Assembly (NCBI GenBank): GCA_009809945.1
Contig: WTPW01000715.1
Span: 270,973-334,972 of the forward strand
Source: Gigaspora margarita
Lineage: Eukaryota; Glomeromycota; Glomeromycetes; Diversisporales; Gigasporaceae
Length of the DNA stretch: 64,000 bases
Direction of reading: 5' to 3'
Positions 47,537-60,229 of the stretch are shown here, piece after piece (the stretch's first letter is position 1; every line of letters begins with the position of its first letter). The notes below the pieces were generated by a model. It worked only from the letters and a program-made list of their open reading frames with translations. It was not told the DNA's origin and ran no database searches. Made by a program: the position numbers and the translations under genes.

Positions 47537-50500
47537 TCATTTTTCTGCCTCTTCTTGGGGTATACCAGCCTTGATCATATTATTATAAGCTTTATTACAG
47601 CAATGAAAATATGGCAAAGAGGTGATCCCATCTGATAGGATCCAGTGCTTAGTATCTATGGGGCATAGAGCTTTCTTTTCTGATTTGACCAAAGATAATA
47701 TATGATCCTTTGACCGGATACCCACATTCTTGGCATAGAATACTTCCTTACCAAAGAGATAGCCCCGATATACTAGGGTTATAGGATCTGCCTTAGTTTG
47801 CATAGCCAAATCATTAGCTTCTTTCTCTGTTAATAATGATCTATCTATCGGATCATCTAGCAAGGACCCTTCTAAAGCTGGCATATATAAGTTCGTGGCC
47901 ATTTTATTTATACCTTTTTTGCTAACCCTCTTGTGCTTAGACTTTGTAGACTTATTTGCTAAGACATAGTGGTATGACTTGGCCCAGATATGATAAGATT
48001 CTGTAATCACATGACTGGAGTTTTATCTTTGAAAAGCCCAATAGTTTTAGAATTATTAAAATCAAAAAGGTCTGGTCGCTCAGCCATGTCCTTATATATA
48101 TCTTCAGTTTCAACTTGGAATATGAATGAATCTGTGTCCATATATCCGAGCTGGGCTTTATTACCATATCTCTCTTTTACATACCCATACCAGAAGCAAT
48201 ACATTAAGAGATTGTTAAGACCCAGAACTGATGCTCTGACAATAATGGGCTTGTTGAGAGTTACAGCAGCCTTTCCCATATGCGCTTCTACAAGTGTATT
48301 TCCAAGCTGTCTAGCATATTTAAAAGAGGGTTTATGAATCTGTTTGATAAACTTCTTTTCATCTTGCTCATTATTTATGGCCATGAGCTTGATGTCTTGG
48401 TATTTGTGAACATTTTCCATAGTTTTGCTATATACAGAATTGTTCATAAGCTTAAAGAAATCTTTCTCAAAAGCATTCTTAGCACCTTGTCGCTTTTCTG
48501 TATTAAAGACTATATAAGGAGCAAGCTAGTTAGTTTGGTCGAATGATAGAATTTCTGTAACCTCATCAACTATCATATCCAATTTTATGTAATATTAGAG
48601 TTCTTGGTAATGGATAACATAATCTTTTCGTGGACCAAGGTGTGGAACTAATTTTTTTGTTGCTAAAAACCATCCTCTATTCAAGTTATCTACAAGCTCT
48701 GTAGTATAGGGGCACAACATATCTTTACTTACAGCCATATTCTCTATAGCTAGAAGTAAATCACTCAAATAGTCATGAGTTTTTAGAGGGAAGTGTGCCT
48801 TAATATTTAGATAATATCCTTTTTTTGGCATTTGATTCAGTATTAAGAATCTTATTAAGATATTTCTTTTGCATTTCAGGATTCTTAAGCAAATATTCCC
48901 GACTTGCCTCCTATTAATAATTTCCTATAGGCAAATATTGGCTCATGGCCCAGCCATAAAGATTATTTGCATCAATATATGAAATCCATGTTGTTGGCTT
49001 GGATGGGTTAAATATGTTACTTATTTTAGGATTATTAGCCTTGAAATAGCGCTTACAGGCTATAGCTATTCCTCCACGTTTAGCCTTTTCTATAAAATTA
49101 TGCATAGCCATATCTATGAAGAGAACGATCTTAACACCTATTATTTTAAGCATGGCATCCCAAGCTAAAGCTAGTGCGGACACATAGTGACTCAGATCAA
49201 GCTCATAATATTGTATACATGTTTTTCAGAATTGGGTCCAGATATCTGCCAGGCTAAGTATGTCAGTTTTAAGATAGAGGTCATGGTACTTATCTAGATT
49301 TTTACAACCAAAAGTTTTCCATACTTTTTGGGCATGCTCATAATCTTTTTGGTTAATTTCGCCATGAAGATATGTACTAAATTCATGAATTGGTGGAAGC
49401 TTAGTCTCTAGGAATCTATTTTGTGAATCAATATATTCATAAAGATAAACTTCTTTGTGACATACTAGAGAAATTTAATCTGATGAATAGTCGTTAAAGT
49501 GCTGGCTTGTAATAGGATGGTTTTTACCTAAATTTTTTGTAAGATTGGCTAAACTACATCAGCAAATTTATAATAGCGTAATCTTACGTAAGATCTTACG
49601 AACTGTAATATAAGCAAAATATTACGTAATATATTTCGAAATATTTCGAATTATCAAATTTTTGAAATATTATGAAAGTAATTTCGAAATATTTCGAAAT
49701 AGGTTAACGAAATATTTCGATCGCTTTTAAAATAATTTAGGACTAGGAAACCAAGCTGGATCAGGATCAATAGGTCTGTAACCTGGATCGCGCATTAGAC
49801 TGATTTTTCAAAATAGTTCAAAATAGTTCGATGATATTCAAATTCTGTACTACAAGATCAGATTAAATCTTTTGTTTATAATTAGATCTTCTATTTTTTT
49901 TTCGCTTTTTTGTTTTTATTTCATTTCGTTTTTTATTTTTGTTTCATTTTTTGTTTTCATTTCATTTTTTTGTTTTCATTTTTATTTTTAATTTTTTTTA
50001 AGTTATTTTTTATTTCGGCACTTTTACAAGACACCTTTGCAAGAAGACATACAACATTTCGAAACCTTGCGCATGTCTACACAGACTTCCGACACATTCA
50101 AGAATGCCAAGAACGCTTCTTTAGAGAAATGATTTAGTTAGGCGCAAGTTTTCGCAAGTTTTCACAAGGTTTTGCAAGTTTGTGCAAGTTTTTGCAAGGT
50201 TTCGCGTCATTTATTTTTTCGTTTCGTGTTTTTTGTTTTTGTTTTTTTTTGTTTTATTTTAAAATTTTTTATTAATTTATTATATTTCGGCACTTTGCGA
50301 GAACAGAACCCTTACTTCCTGGCACTTTGCAAGAAAAACAACCCAGACTTTTCCAGTACTTCGCGACTTTTTTAGCATTTCACAAGAACATTAACACGGC
50401 TTTCGCAATTTCTAAATTTACAAGAACGCGAACTCTTACGAAGATTTGGGGCTTCATTTATTTTTTTTTACTTATTTTTTTAATTTTTATTTTAGTTTAT

Positions 50501-53380
50501 TTATTCCTAACTTCTTCGAAACTTTGCGACTTTCCTCGGCAATTTGCAAGAACCAACACTTCTAAGAAATGTTTTTTATTTTAAAGTTTTTAGAAAAAGA
50601 GTGCGAAACGAAGTTTATAGCCAAAACAAAAGAAGTAGTCAAAGTGAAGACAATTGAAAACAAAGAAGCGAAGATAATAGCTAACTGTGGATGGGCGAAA
50701 ATAAGTGTATAGGGCTAGTTTTTTGTATATAGTGATAGAATTAGATGCGAAGAAGTGTGAAAGTATTTAAAATAATATATAATAATGTAAAAATAATACT
50801 GTAAAAAATGTATAATAATTAAAATATAATATATAATATAATATGTATAATATATAATAATAATAAATAAAAAAATAATAATAAATAAAAAAATGTAAAA
50901 TTTTATAATAAATTGCGAAACCTTGCGAAATAAAGCGAAAACCTGTAAAAAAGCATGATTATATAAATATGTATATCGTTTATTTATTTTTTAAAAATTT
51001 GCGAAAATTTGCCAAATATTGCGAAACAATGCAAAAAGATCCAAAATATTGGAAACAATGCGAAAATATCAAAATATTACCTCCTGCACACATTAGTTTA
51101 TTGATCTGCATGAGTATGCGACCCCTGTAGAGGAGGTAATTTGCATTTTTTTTTATTTGGTATATTTCGAAATATTTCGAAATAATAACCGTAATATTAC
51201 CATAATCTAACGTAATATATTACGTAATACACCATGACAATCGTAAGATTTTCGTAATATTACGGGCCATAATATCTTATGTAAGATTACGTATATTTAA
51301 TTCGCTGATGTATTATTCATAAACTGCATGCTATCTATATATTTTAACTGGCCTACCTTCATGGACTTATATCGCTCAAATGTCTCGGCTATGACTTTTA
51401 TCTAATGTGCATTAACTAATTTTCCAACAGATTCGCAAACCAAGTGAGAGACATAGCCCTGAAGTTATGAAAGATGACTGGAATTGATGTTTTCTATGCT
51501 TCGATCTGGAGTTTGAGATTACAGGTATTGTGGACGGGTTCTCGAAACTTACCTGTAATATGACAGTGATCCCAGACCTTATCATCTATATCCAACAGGT
51601 ATCTGCTTTAGCAAATTTTTTCTTATCTTGCTCAGTTTCAATTCGGTCAGCCTTAATAGCTAGAACCTTATTAATTTCAACCAACTCCTTATTAATTCTT
51701 TGGACAAATTCTTGTATAGCATTTTCTCCTTAGTATAGAAAAGGCCCCATATGTTCCCAGTATTGAACCAATGAACTAAATAACAAAAGCTATTTGCTTT
51801 TTGCTCAGCAAGTTTATGCATTTGTCCTCCATATTCTTCATTGCATTTCTTGTTGTCTGCCTCGAAGTCAGCTATAATTACACATAGGACATTAATCATT
51901 CAGCTATAATTTTTAAAATTTTCAAAATCATTAACTCCTTTGGTAGGTAAAGTGACTCTTTGAGTTGCTTCTTCCAAACCAAGACAGTATTCATAATGAT
52001 AGTCTAGAGATTTTTTTGACTGGAAGCTTTGAAAGCATTTGTTACAAAGATGCTTTTTAACTTTGTTAGCATTATCTTTATAAACCAATCTATTAGGATT
52101 TTTAATCCAAAGAAAGTAGTTTTTCTGCTCATACTTTTCATCTTCAGATTTGGTAATATCTGTAAGAGCCATAAGATATATAATATGTTGTCTATTATAG
52201 TTTTTGCTGGCTATTACTAGTTTGGGGGTAGCTGATTCTTCTTTCCATTCCCAAATATTAATAGAGATATCAGGATTCATCTTCTCAATCTTATTAAATA
52301 TATGGGAGCAGATTGGGGTGGGCATAGGAACTCCATCTAGCTTAACTTTCTCCAAGTATGACTTGAGTTTTTTGGCTCTAAAAATTTGCTCAAGATGTTC
52401 CGTATATCTATCCTGATATGCAAAATAAGCTCCTAATACTCCTTGAAGACATTTTTCTGATAAGTTATTTGTTTCTGGATCAATTAAACCTTGATTGTCT
52501 GGATTGATAGTGCACTTTGTATTGGTGAGCTTTTTGGGTGTAGGGATATAAGACCCTCCATTAGATCGATGGAGAGTATAGGCTTTAATTAATATCATTT
52601 CTAATCTAAGAAGAATTTTACCAGACTCTTCTTTTAAATAGCTCTCAATCTGTTTATCAATTTCTCCAGCAGATCTAGTTATATAGTCATCTATATCATT
52701 CTCTGAAAGTAATATATGCATGTTTCCTCTATGATATAGGTAGTGATAACTTGTATCATAGTTTTTTATATTGGTAGAATCACCAATTCCTTTATATTTA
52801 TATTTTATATATGTGGCGTGTATAACTAATGCTGATTTTATTTGATCCCTTTTACAAAACACTTTTTTGAGAATATCTGTAATTGTGCTTTGTGCTGAAG
52901 CCATGAGTTGGAGCATGTAAGGTGCATCTGCATATTTTGTCTTATTGTCTTGACGTTTATTAAAAGCATATGCCAGATTATTGCTTGTTGGAACCTTTCC
53001 TTCCCATATTGACATATTTTTAAGATTTCTATGCAGTCTGGTTGGGTCATAACTTTTTCTACAAATACTAGTTGGTTTTTGATTGCCTCTTGAACTTCAT
53101 TCTGCAAGGCTATTTCTTCTCTATAAGCTTGGGTGGCGGGGCCTGGGCCAGCTTCCAGATCCCTCTCTTGAACTTTGTTCTGTGAGGGAGAGAGTTGAGT
53201 TATTGAGTTTGAACTGGATTTAGAAGTGAGAGGTAGCACTTGTTTGGATACTTGGGTTCAGGTAATTGGTATATTGCATTAATTTTTTTTGCTTTTATAA
53301 TGCTTGTAAAGTTTTTCTAGTCTTGTAAAAGTATATCCACAACAAGTGCATATACGATTTTTTTTATCACTTCTAGGCAT
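47537..53380 (-). pseudogene. Protein-primed family B DNA polymerase of the Polinton
   Basis: From an ATG at 53380. Zinc finger one is CTCCGYTFTRLEKLYKHY. A long N-terminal region (53239-52050) follows, then finger two, LCNKCFQSFQSKKSLDYHY. The 3'-5' exonuclease starts with IIADFEAD (near 51875), and WDHCHITGKF adds a Cys/His motif. Polymerase motif A is DANNLYGWAMSQYLP (48940-48985), motif B KLMNNSVYSK, motif C YMDTDS (near 48137). The gene is about 1360 codons without the transposon at 49557-51310. Other lesions are single-base shifts near 53010, 51500 and 48005 and about ten stops, several TAG at expected Trp positions (for example FDQTN*LAPY). Motif B has Ser where Gly is usual. It would replicate the transposon from its ends using a terminal protein primer. 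Confidence 0.88.
49557..51310. mobile_element. 1754-bp TA-flanked transposon inside the polymerase gene
   Basis: Ends CATCAGCAAATTTATAATA and inverted TATATTTAATTCGCTGATG, followed inwards by CGTAATCTTACGTAAGAT repeats. TA lies on both sides (49555-49556 and 51311-51312). Removing the insertion and one TA gives an uninterrupted polymerase reading MNNSLA across the junction, proving both boundaries. Subterminal regions are full of ATTTCGAAATATTTCGAAAT and TTACGTAA palindromes. The middle has TTTGCAAG/TTTCGCAAG repeats and no transposase. A TA duplication indicates mobilisation by a Tc1/mariner-type enzyme. Confidence 0.9.
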
Positions 53381-53496
53381 AATATTATTAAGTCTCACCT
53401 GTTAATATATTGGGTAAACTATTGTTTAAATAAAAATATTTACCCCCATCTTTTTATAATAAAATTATTCAAAATAGGATATATCTTTTTCGAGCA

Positions 53497-54139
53497 CTCA
53501 GAAGCTAGATCTTATTGAATGCTAATAGGTAAAACGTAGCAATGAGACTTTGAGATATATATAATAAGTCTTACCTTAGATAAGTCTCCCCTCTGATTGA
53601 ATAAGTCTTACCTTTGATCAGATAAATCTTACCTCTGATCGGATAAGTCTCACCCCAAATAGCTAAATCTCACCTCTGATTGGATAAGTCTCACCCCTAA
53701 TAGCTAAATCTCACCTCTGCGAGGTGAGACTTAGCACTTTTTGACCTTAGCTAGATAGGAATGAATCACTTTTTGAATAATTTCTAGGATAACAGAAAAT
53801 AATATGCATATTGGGCTTGAATGGGCTCGTAGAGAAGCACACTTAGACGCTTCAGTCCTCGGTGCTCTCTGCTCATTTCAAGGGCAAGCAATATAGTATA
53901 ATTTTTTTGTTATCTTGTTTGGGATTAAAAACATAGCCAGAGCGTTAACAAAGACTATGTACTTCTTAATATTGGAAATCCAAATTTAGGAGTAAGGAGA
54001 GTAAGTTAACAGGATTTGGCTCTATCCTAATTTAGAGCTTGAATTCGATTTAGGATTTCGTATATCTAGACGAGCCTGGAAAGGGTTTTTGGATATCTTT
54101 TGGTTAACCTTGTCTAGAACCCTTCTTTTGGCCCTACTT
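53497..54139. repeat. Polinton right terminal inverted repeat
   Basis: 643 bp, inverted match of 39737-40321. The tandem GTGAGACTTATC/GTGAGATTTAGCTATT array lies at 53560-53735, and a 60-bp segment absent from the left copy (around 53745-53800) is present. It ends GGCCCTACT at 54139. Confidence 0.88.
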
Positions 54140-54359
54140 GAGGAGTTTATGGCAAACATGGTAAATACATCCTTAATAAGATAATCAATAAGAATAAATT
54201 AATTGATTTATGCAGATTGATTTTAAGAATCACCTGTCTAATTATTAACTTTATTGGAACGATCTGCTGTATACAGACAAAGAAAAATGGGGGTGTTAAA
54301 TCTATTATCATAATTTATATAAATCTTGCGGTTTCATAATTTTATGACATCTATGATTA

Positions 54360-54490
54360 ATTGTTTATATTTAAATGATCATGATTGTGATTGTGGTTGC
54401 TAAAGCCAGCCAATTTATCAGGAGTGTCAGCTCAGGTTTATGATAAATTAGCCGGCTTTAGCAATTACAATCGCAATCACAATCATTTAA
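54360..54490. repeat. Inverted repeat around TGTCAGCTCAGG
   Basis: AAATGATCATGATTGTGATTG with AAAGCCAGCCAATTTATC (54373-54422) pairs with GATAAATTAGCCGGCTTT and CAATCACAATCATTTAA (54441-54490). A hairpin with about 50-bp arms, probably a small foldback element. Confidence 0.6.
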
Positions 54491-54606
54491 TTTAATAATA
54501 GGGACCACAAAATTATGCAAACCAAAATAAATATCTTCCTTTTTTGAAATTATTTTATTATATATACATCAGTTGTACTATAGCAAAAAAAATTTTTGGG
54601 CGCTAG

Positions 54607-54720
54607 AGCATGAGCAGAGCATGAGCAGAGCATGAGCAGATCATGAGCAGATCATGAGCAGATCATGAGCAGAGCATGAGCAGAGCATGAGCAGAGCATG
54701 AGCATGAGCATGAGCAGAGC
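54607..54720. repeat. Minisatellite, 11-bp unit
   Basis: About ten tandem copies of GAGCATGAGCA with variants GATCATGAGCA and a 6-bp CATGAG subset near the right end. Flanked by GGGCGCTAGAGC and AGCTTAGCGC. Confidence 0.85.
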
Positions 54721-54879
54721 TTAGCGCAATAATATATTATACATTCGGTTGAAATTTGTGAAACAAAAAATTATTAAAATAGGTGAGTTCAAAGAAGATC
54801 AATTACCAAATTCAAACGACAATTCAATAAACTTTTCCCAGAAAAATAATTTAGTGTAACACAAACGTCGAATGATTGC

Positions 54880-55045
54880 TTCTAAGCGCTAACTAACTAA
54901 CTAATAAAGAGAAACCTTATAACCCATAATTATGTTTGTTAGTTTGTTAATTTAAACCATTTAAGCTTAAACACTATTTGTTCACGATCGAAGCTAAATT
55001 GGTTCAAACCCCCATAAAGCTCTCCACCGATCGTAACACCGCCAA
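54880..55045 (+). repeat. LTR fragment, same family as 9611-10441
   Basis: Shares AATAAAGAGAAACC, TAATTATGT.TGTTAGTTTG, CACGATCGA.GCTAAATTGG and a CGTAACACC end with 10297-10442. Only the 3' portion of the presumed LTR is present. Confidence 0.5.
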
Positions 55046-57163
55046 CTGATACATTAAGTAAAGTTGCACAGATTGTAATTTTGCTATAATATTAGTTGAC
55101 GGTGGCAACCCTAAAACCGGCGGGTCTATCGATGGGTCGGTTTATGGTTTGTGTAACCGAAGTTTAGGTTACGTTGGGGTCGAAAAAGGCGTGTTAGATT
55201 TGGCTGAGTGGTTGGGCAGAGTTTCGGTAGGCGTAGTAATAGCAACTCAACTAATGTATAAGTTTATTAGTTTTATCTATGTATCGAATATATGTATGGT
55301 ATTATTTTATTAAGACAATAAAGGAACGTTTATAATAGTATATATGTTTTATTTAGGCAAAGGTGAGAATTCAATATCGTTCCCCAAGGGCCAAACGGCC
55401 TTTATTTATAGTTATTGTTTCAAGTATACCCCTTCGAAGGAATCATTCCTATCACTAAAATCCTTAATATCATTATTATCCTTATTATCTATTATATTAT
55501 TATTATCTTTATTATCGGCCAGATCGGTAATATCGAGCCGATCTGGGAAATCGGGAAAATCGGGCCGGCAAGCCCAAATTCGTCAATACCCGGACACGAG
55601 TGCAAGTGCTTGCATCAGGTCACGTTTCCGGTCTCACAACAGTATTAAAATTATTGTTCGCCAAGGTCCGAACTCGAATCGACGTATCGAATTCCGGAAG
55701 CTCGGGGTACACGAAAAGGCAATTTGTTGGGCATAAGGATTTTTTAATTGTATGTTAAAATTTTTATTATCACTAAAAAAAAAAAACATAAGCACAATAA
55801 AAAACAAAATTTCCCAAAATTTCTGTCTTGACTAGCATGCTTTTTTACTTAAAATTTTTATAAAATAAGCTTGCGTCCCTAGGTTATTTTTAATCGGCTT
55901 AATTATATGAAATTTTTTAATTACACCAACATAAAGAATTTAAAATTATAAATATTTCAAACCTGAGTTATGTGAAACGTTTAGATTTTTAAGTGCAGTT
56001 AAACATTAATTATATTATTTTGTTCATTAAACATGCTTGTTTTGCCTTTAACGAATAAAAATTTCAATATTCGATCAAAGATTTCACGAGCCAGAAAGTT
56101 GTATCATTCCATATTACTTTGATTATTTTTTTTCTTATTATATGAATTAATACGACATAAGTTAAGTAAATACGCAATATATTTGTAGCATAATAAAATT
56201 TAACAATCCTGGGTTCTAATTTTTATTAAGTTCATAGTATAATAGAATCTATATTATCTCAGTTAATATATCAAAGATATGTAGAATGCATAACTCGCGA
56301 AAATTGGTTTTAAAAATCATAAATGGACGATTGTATAGTCAAGACGTTACTTCAGACGTTTCTGTACCCTTGATTCGTATTATATTGATATATTTTTATA
56401 TAAAGTTTTGCATATATTTAGTAAACATTCTAAAATCCTCTTAAGAATGCATCTTATAATTATAGAAACATAGCTATAACCAGGAATGATCTGAGAGTAA
56501 ATCGTTTATTAATTAATAATGGATTTTTAGTGTATATACGTATGTATGTACATAATTTCAAAATAAAGTTTCATAGCAACACATACATCTAACTATGGAA
56601 TCAAAAGTTGTCGAACTTAAAAACTTTTATAAATGCAATAATCGAATTCGATAAAAATTGTTTAGGTTTACAGTACGTACAGTACGTGTAATTCTTTTCC
56701 GGCATCTGATTGGCTGACAAAAGTAATACAAAAATTTTAGCGTATAGTACATACGTACCTACGTATAGTACACATCACTATCCGTACTATATTGATATTC
56801 CATCACGAATCATTTTTTTATAAAATATACATAAATAAAAACTTTATATAAATGCTATATATTAATAAAATTATATGTATATATATATATAAATATGTAA
56901 TCTTTATATCTTATAAATTTTTATATAAATTTTTATATAAATTACATTTTTGTGCGATACCTTTATTTAGGAATTTGGTTAAGGTTTAGTGTTAGATTTA
57001 ATATTAAGAGTATAGACGGAATTTAGCAAGCCTTATATTTTTTAAATCAAGATACCATATTTCATCAGCAGGGCATTAATTTTCAACGAAGAAATTCGAT
57101 GAAATTATTTTGCATAAATATTGACAATTTATCACAAAATTATTATTACAAACAAATATAATT
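55046..57163. other. Repeat-derived intergenic region, no supported gene
   Basis: 55080-55740 is less AT-rich and has open frames (for example 55344-55736), but these give no domain. It carries TATTTATAG and TATTATC repeats (55470-55520), so it is more likely transposon-derived. 55741-57163 is AT-rich and contains TACGTAC-type palindromes (56670-56765). The last few hundred bases are the presumed promoter region of the protease at 57164. Confidence 0.4.
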
Positions 57164-58436
57164 ATGAAGGTCATTTACATTATAATAAATTTATTATTTA
57201 TTTATATGCTACCAAATTGTTTGATTATTCATAGTCAAGAACCAAAGGAACCATTAGCAAAATTGTGGAATATAGAAAACGAAGAAATGCCCTTATATTT
57301 GAGTATTGAAAAAAAAACTATCTATGGTGGATGATATCTTGAAGCCATTATTGGATGATGATAATTTTGGAGAAACTTATATAGACGTAATCCAAAATAA
57401 GATAATTATCAACACACTAAACTTCACTAGGGCTGAGCAAATAAAAAACCGTACTGAGATAAGACAATATATAAATCTTCTAAGCTTTACAGGAGCACCT
57501 AACTCGACTGCTAAATTGACTTCCAGATTTAAAGATATAAAAAACTTGGCTAAATCCTATATGCCAAAATATTGTATGGGTTATATTAATGCAAAATATA
57601 ATAATATCATCATAGCTTCATGTAATAAAACACGTAATAATTCTAATAATGAAGCATTTATAAATGCCATTAATGATAGAAAGTATTTTCCGATTTTCAC
57701 TTACTATAATTGCTTCAATACGACAAATCTTTATACCTCTAGCCTAAATATTGTGAATTTCGAAAAGAGAAATAACATAGTTAACCGAATTTTAGCTGGT
57801 GATGACTTGTATGCTTGTGATAAAATTAAAAACATGAGTTACACGTGTTCAGTGGGTTTTTTTGGCAAGAAGTCAATCAAATATAAATTACATTGTCACT
57901 GCTGGACATTGTTATTACTCAGGTTCAAGTCCTTTTTATCTTTATCCATGGAATTCAACATCCGTATTTTTAATTGGGGAAATGCACGTTTATTTTCTAG
58001 AACCAATAGATTTTGGCTTAATCAATATAGGCAACCAAGATATTCAGCCGGTACCATGTGTAAGGAATACAGATTCAGAACGATATAAAGAATTATTTAT
58101 AAAAGATGTTATATTGGCATCTAATAATAGTGCTCATTTATGTCTTTCTGGCTTACGTTCACATGCTAAATGTGGGTATGTTGCAGCATTAAATGGATTT
58201 ACTTCAGATGAAAATATTTTTATGATGATATATTTGTTGCAAACTTGCACAATATGGCAGGGGATAGTGGAGGACCTGTATTTTTTTATAAAAATTTTAC
58301 GCATGTTAGTCTTAATGACATAGTACAGGGAGTTCTTTTTGACTTTAATGATAATATTAATGGTATTACCGGAGTTATAACTATAAGTTCAATTTTAAAT
58401 ATATTCGAAAACTTTGAAATTATTACAGTTCCATAA
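57164..58436 (+). pseudogene. Secreted S1-family serine protease, frameshifted
   Basis: From ATG 57164: a signal peptide (about 24 residues ending near HSQ), a pro-region starting LAKLWN and containing NFGETYID, then a chymotrypsin-fold domain. The triad is complete: VTAGHC (His codon 57907-57909), PIDFGL (Asp 58008-58010) and GDSGGPVF (Ser about 58266). Three frame changes interrupt it, each at a homopolymer: A9 at 57309-57317, T7 at 57857-57863 and T5 at 58217-58221. With them accounted for, the protein is about 420 residues, the same size and domain order as the 402-aa homologue at 3674-4882. Either a recent pseudogene or an intact gene with homopolymer errors in the assembly. Active family members are secreted endopeptidases; substrate unknown. 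Confidence 0.8.
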
Positions 58437-58569
58437 ATCCAGTAGGTCAAAACTTTGTAGATTTCAAAATCTATTAACTACATTATTTATATAATACATT
58501 ATAACTCATACTTTACTTAAATTATGTCCTAAATTAATGTTACGTGTTATATTAATAATTGTTTACAAT

Positions 58570-58760
58570 AATATTAAAAAATTTTTTTATTAAATAAATT
58601 TTTTTAAAAAAAAACAATAAGGTCATACTTTTAATGAAAAATAAATATTATATATTTTTTGAATATTTTTTTATAAAATAAATTTTTTTTAAAAAAAAAA
58701 AAACAATAAGATCATACGTTTAATGAAAAATAAAATATTATATATTTTTTGAATATTTTT
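58570..58760. repeat. Two-copy tandem duplication, 89-bp period
   Basis: CAATAAGGTCATAC at 58615 recurs as CAATAAGATCATAC at 58704, each preceded by a T-run/A-run and followed by TTAATGAAAAATAAA and ATATATTTTTTGAATA. Lies directly downstream of the protease gene. Confidence 0.75.
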
Positions 58761-60229
58761 TTAATTATAAGAGATAAATCAAAAATTCCTTATTAATATA
58801 GCATGTTGAATTGCTAACTTTAAATTAGGGATTTTAAGTAGTTAGGATGGAACAAGTGTTGGAAAACTTACGTTAACAATGTTCAATGTGAATATAAATA
58901 TTCGAAAAAAAAATTAAAAAATTTTATGTTGCATGTTTAATTTATTCATAAAATTAACATCATTTTATTATAATTTTTTTTAAAGATCACTTCTCTGTTT
59001 ACCGTATACTGTGACCCTGTCTCTTACATTTCACTAATTTTAAACCTAGATTCAACCGTTGTTGCTCTTTTTTCCGATACAGTAGTTACTTCACCGAAAC
59101 CAATTTACCTGGTATCACAAAGCTAGATACAGGTATAAGTTATTGGTAAAATATCACCTTGTGTGATGCAGGGAAAAAGCCTTTCGTGCGTGGAAATAAC
59201 CATCGGAAAAATCAATGTAACCAATTCGACACCGGGCTTAGTACATTGTGGAGAGATTGTACCATTAGAAGGAAAAGCTTAAATAGGTATGCGTATTTTT
59301 CATTTATCATGGGTAGCCTAGATATTTAAAAAAAACTGCATTTGGTCATTGTGTAGATTTTGAGATTCGCACCCGAATCTAGTACTTGGGAATCAGATAT
59401 CTAGCAGTCTTGTATACGGCAGTTTACGGTATTTGCTTAAAGTTTAATGTTATCAAGCTACGTATTAAAATAACAAAAACGCTCAAATACAGTAGAGTTA
59501 GGATTGGCATTTAATTAATTGCAGGTGCATATCTACGTATATATCTTTAGCAAATTATCACACATCGTGATGTTGGCTAAATGAGCTGATGAAGTTGTTG
59601 GTGAAGTTAGGTAGAATTGAAAGTTTTATACAATTTAGATTGTTTAATTATTCTATCACTTTAAATCAAGAATGGACTCTATACTTTACACAAAGTATAA
59701 TTAATTTAAGAACGACAAGAAAATGATATGTAATGTTTAACAGTTTACCATAATTTGCCTACTTAATAATTTAATTATTAGATAAAGATAATAGTTTAAC
59801 CTAAATAACAGTTTACAAGTAATTAAATAATTTATAAATTAAATGTTATAAACTTTATTTGTGACATGATTTTATTTAATATGAACATTATAAAAAAAAT
59901 AAAATTGTGTTCACAAAAATCATTACTTTTTTGAATTTTTGATTCAGCTCGGAACTCCATCTGTTATTGTTTGAGTCAAAATTAGTTGAATTAGTCACGT
60001 CCATTGATATGAATTAATTTTTTACTTGAAGCAGTTAAAAACGTGACATTAATATAATTTAAAAATTCTATCATGCTATTTTAAAAGCATGCTTGTTTTG
60101 ATAAAAAGTGCGTAATAATTACTGAATACTGTTTGAAGATATCAACTATTTTATTCATTGTTGACTAGTGTAACAGATGGCACTTGCGCGCCACCATTTT
60201 ATTCATCACATTTGTGATGACATATTGTA
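58761..60229. other. Intergenic DNA, no gene seen
   Basis: 59000-59600 is more complex than its surroundings and has a weak repeat (CAGGTATAAGTTATTGGTAA near 59132, with a similar stretch near 59524), but no coding frame. The rest is AT-rich. Confidence 0.45.

Larger units (their letters stand above)
39737..54139. mobile_element. Polinton/Maverick DNA transposon, 14.4 kb, decayed
   Basis: Bounded by terminal inverted repeats that begin AGTAGGGCCAAAAGAAGGG. It encodes a retroviral-type integrase and a protein-primed family B DNA polymerase, the two hallmark genes of Polintons. It also carries a Gag/retropepsin-like gene and small ORFs. Length without the 1754-bp secondary insertion is about 12.65 kb, slightly short for the class. 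No capsid, packaging ATPase or Polinton cysteine protease was recognised. The expected 6-bp target duplication is not evident (ATAAAG on the left, TGAGGA on the right). Stops and frameshifts in all large genes mean this copy is dead. Confidence 0.85.

Noticed and set aside
47952..48546. Plus- and minus-strand frames overlapping the polymerase C-terminal half
   Set aside because: Shadows of the polymerase reading frame, which carries the YMDTDS motif.
49910..50584. Phe-rich frames inside the 1754-bp transposon
   Set aside because: Arise from T-rich TTTCATTTTTT and TTTGCAAG repeats; no transposase motif is present.
39731..54145. Target-site duplication of the Polinton
   Set aside because: The six bases on each side (ATAAAG and TGAGGA) do not match, so no duplication is claimed although one would be expected.
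55344..55736. 130-codon frame, considered as a possible gene
   Set aside because: Low-complexity Ser/Leu stretch from TTATTATC repeats followed by Arg-rich sequence without a domain; better explained as repeat-derived.
59360..59400. Possible tRNA B-box-like sequence (GATTCGCACCCGAATC)
   Set aside because: The surrounding bases do not fold into a cloverleaf and no A-box lies at the required distance.
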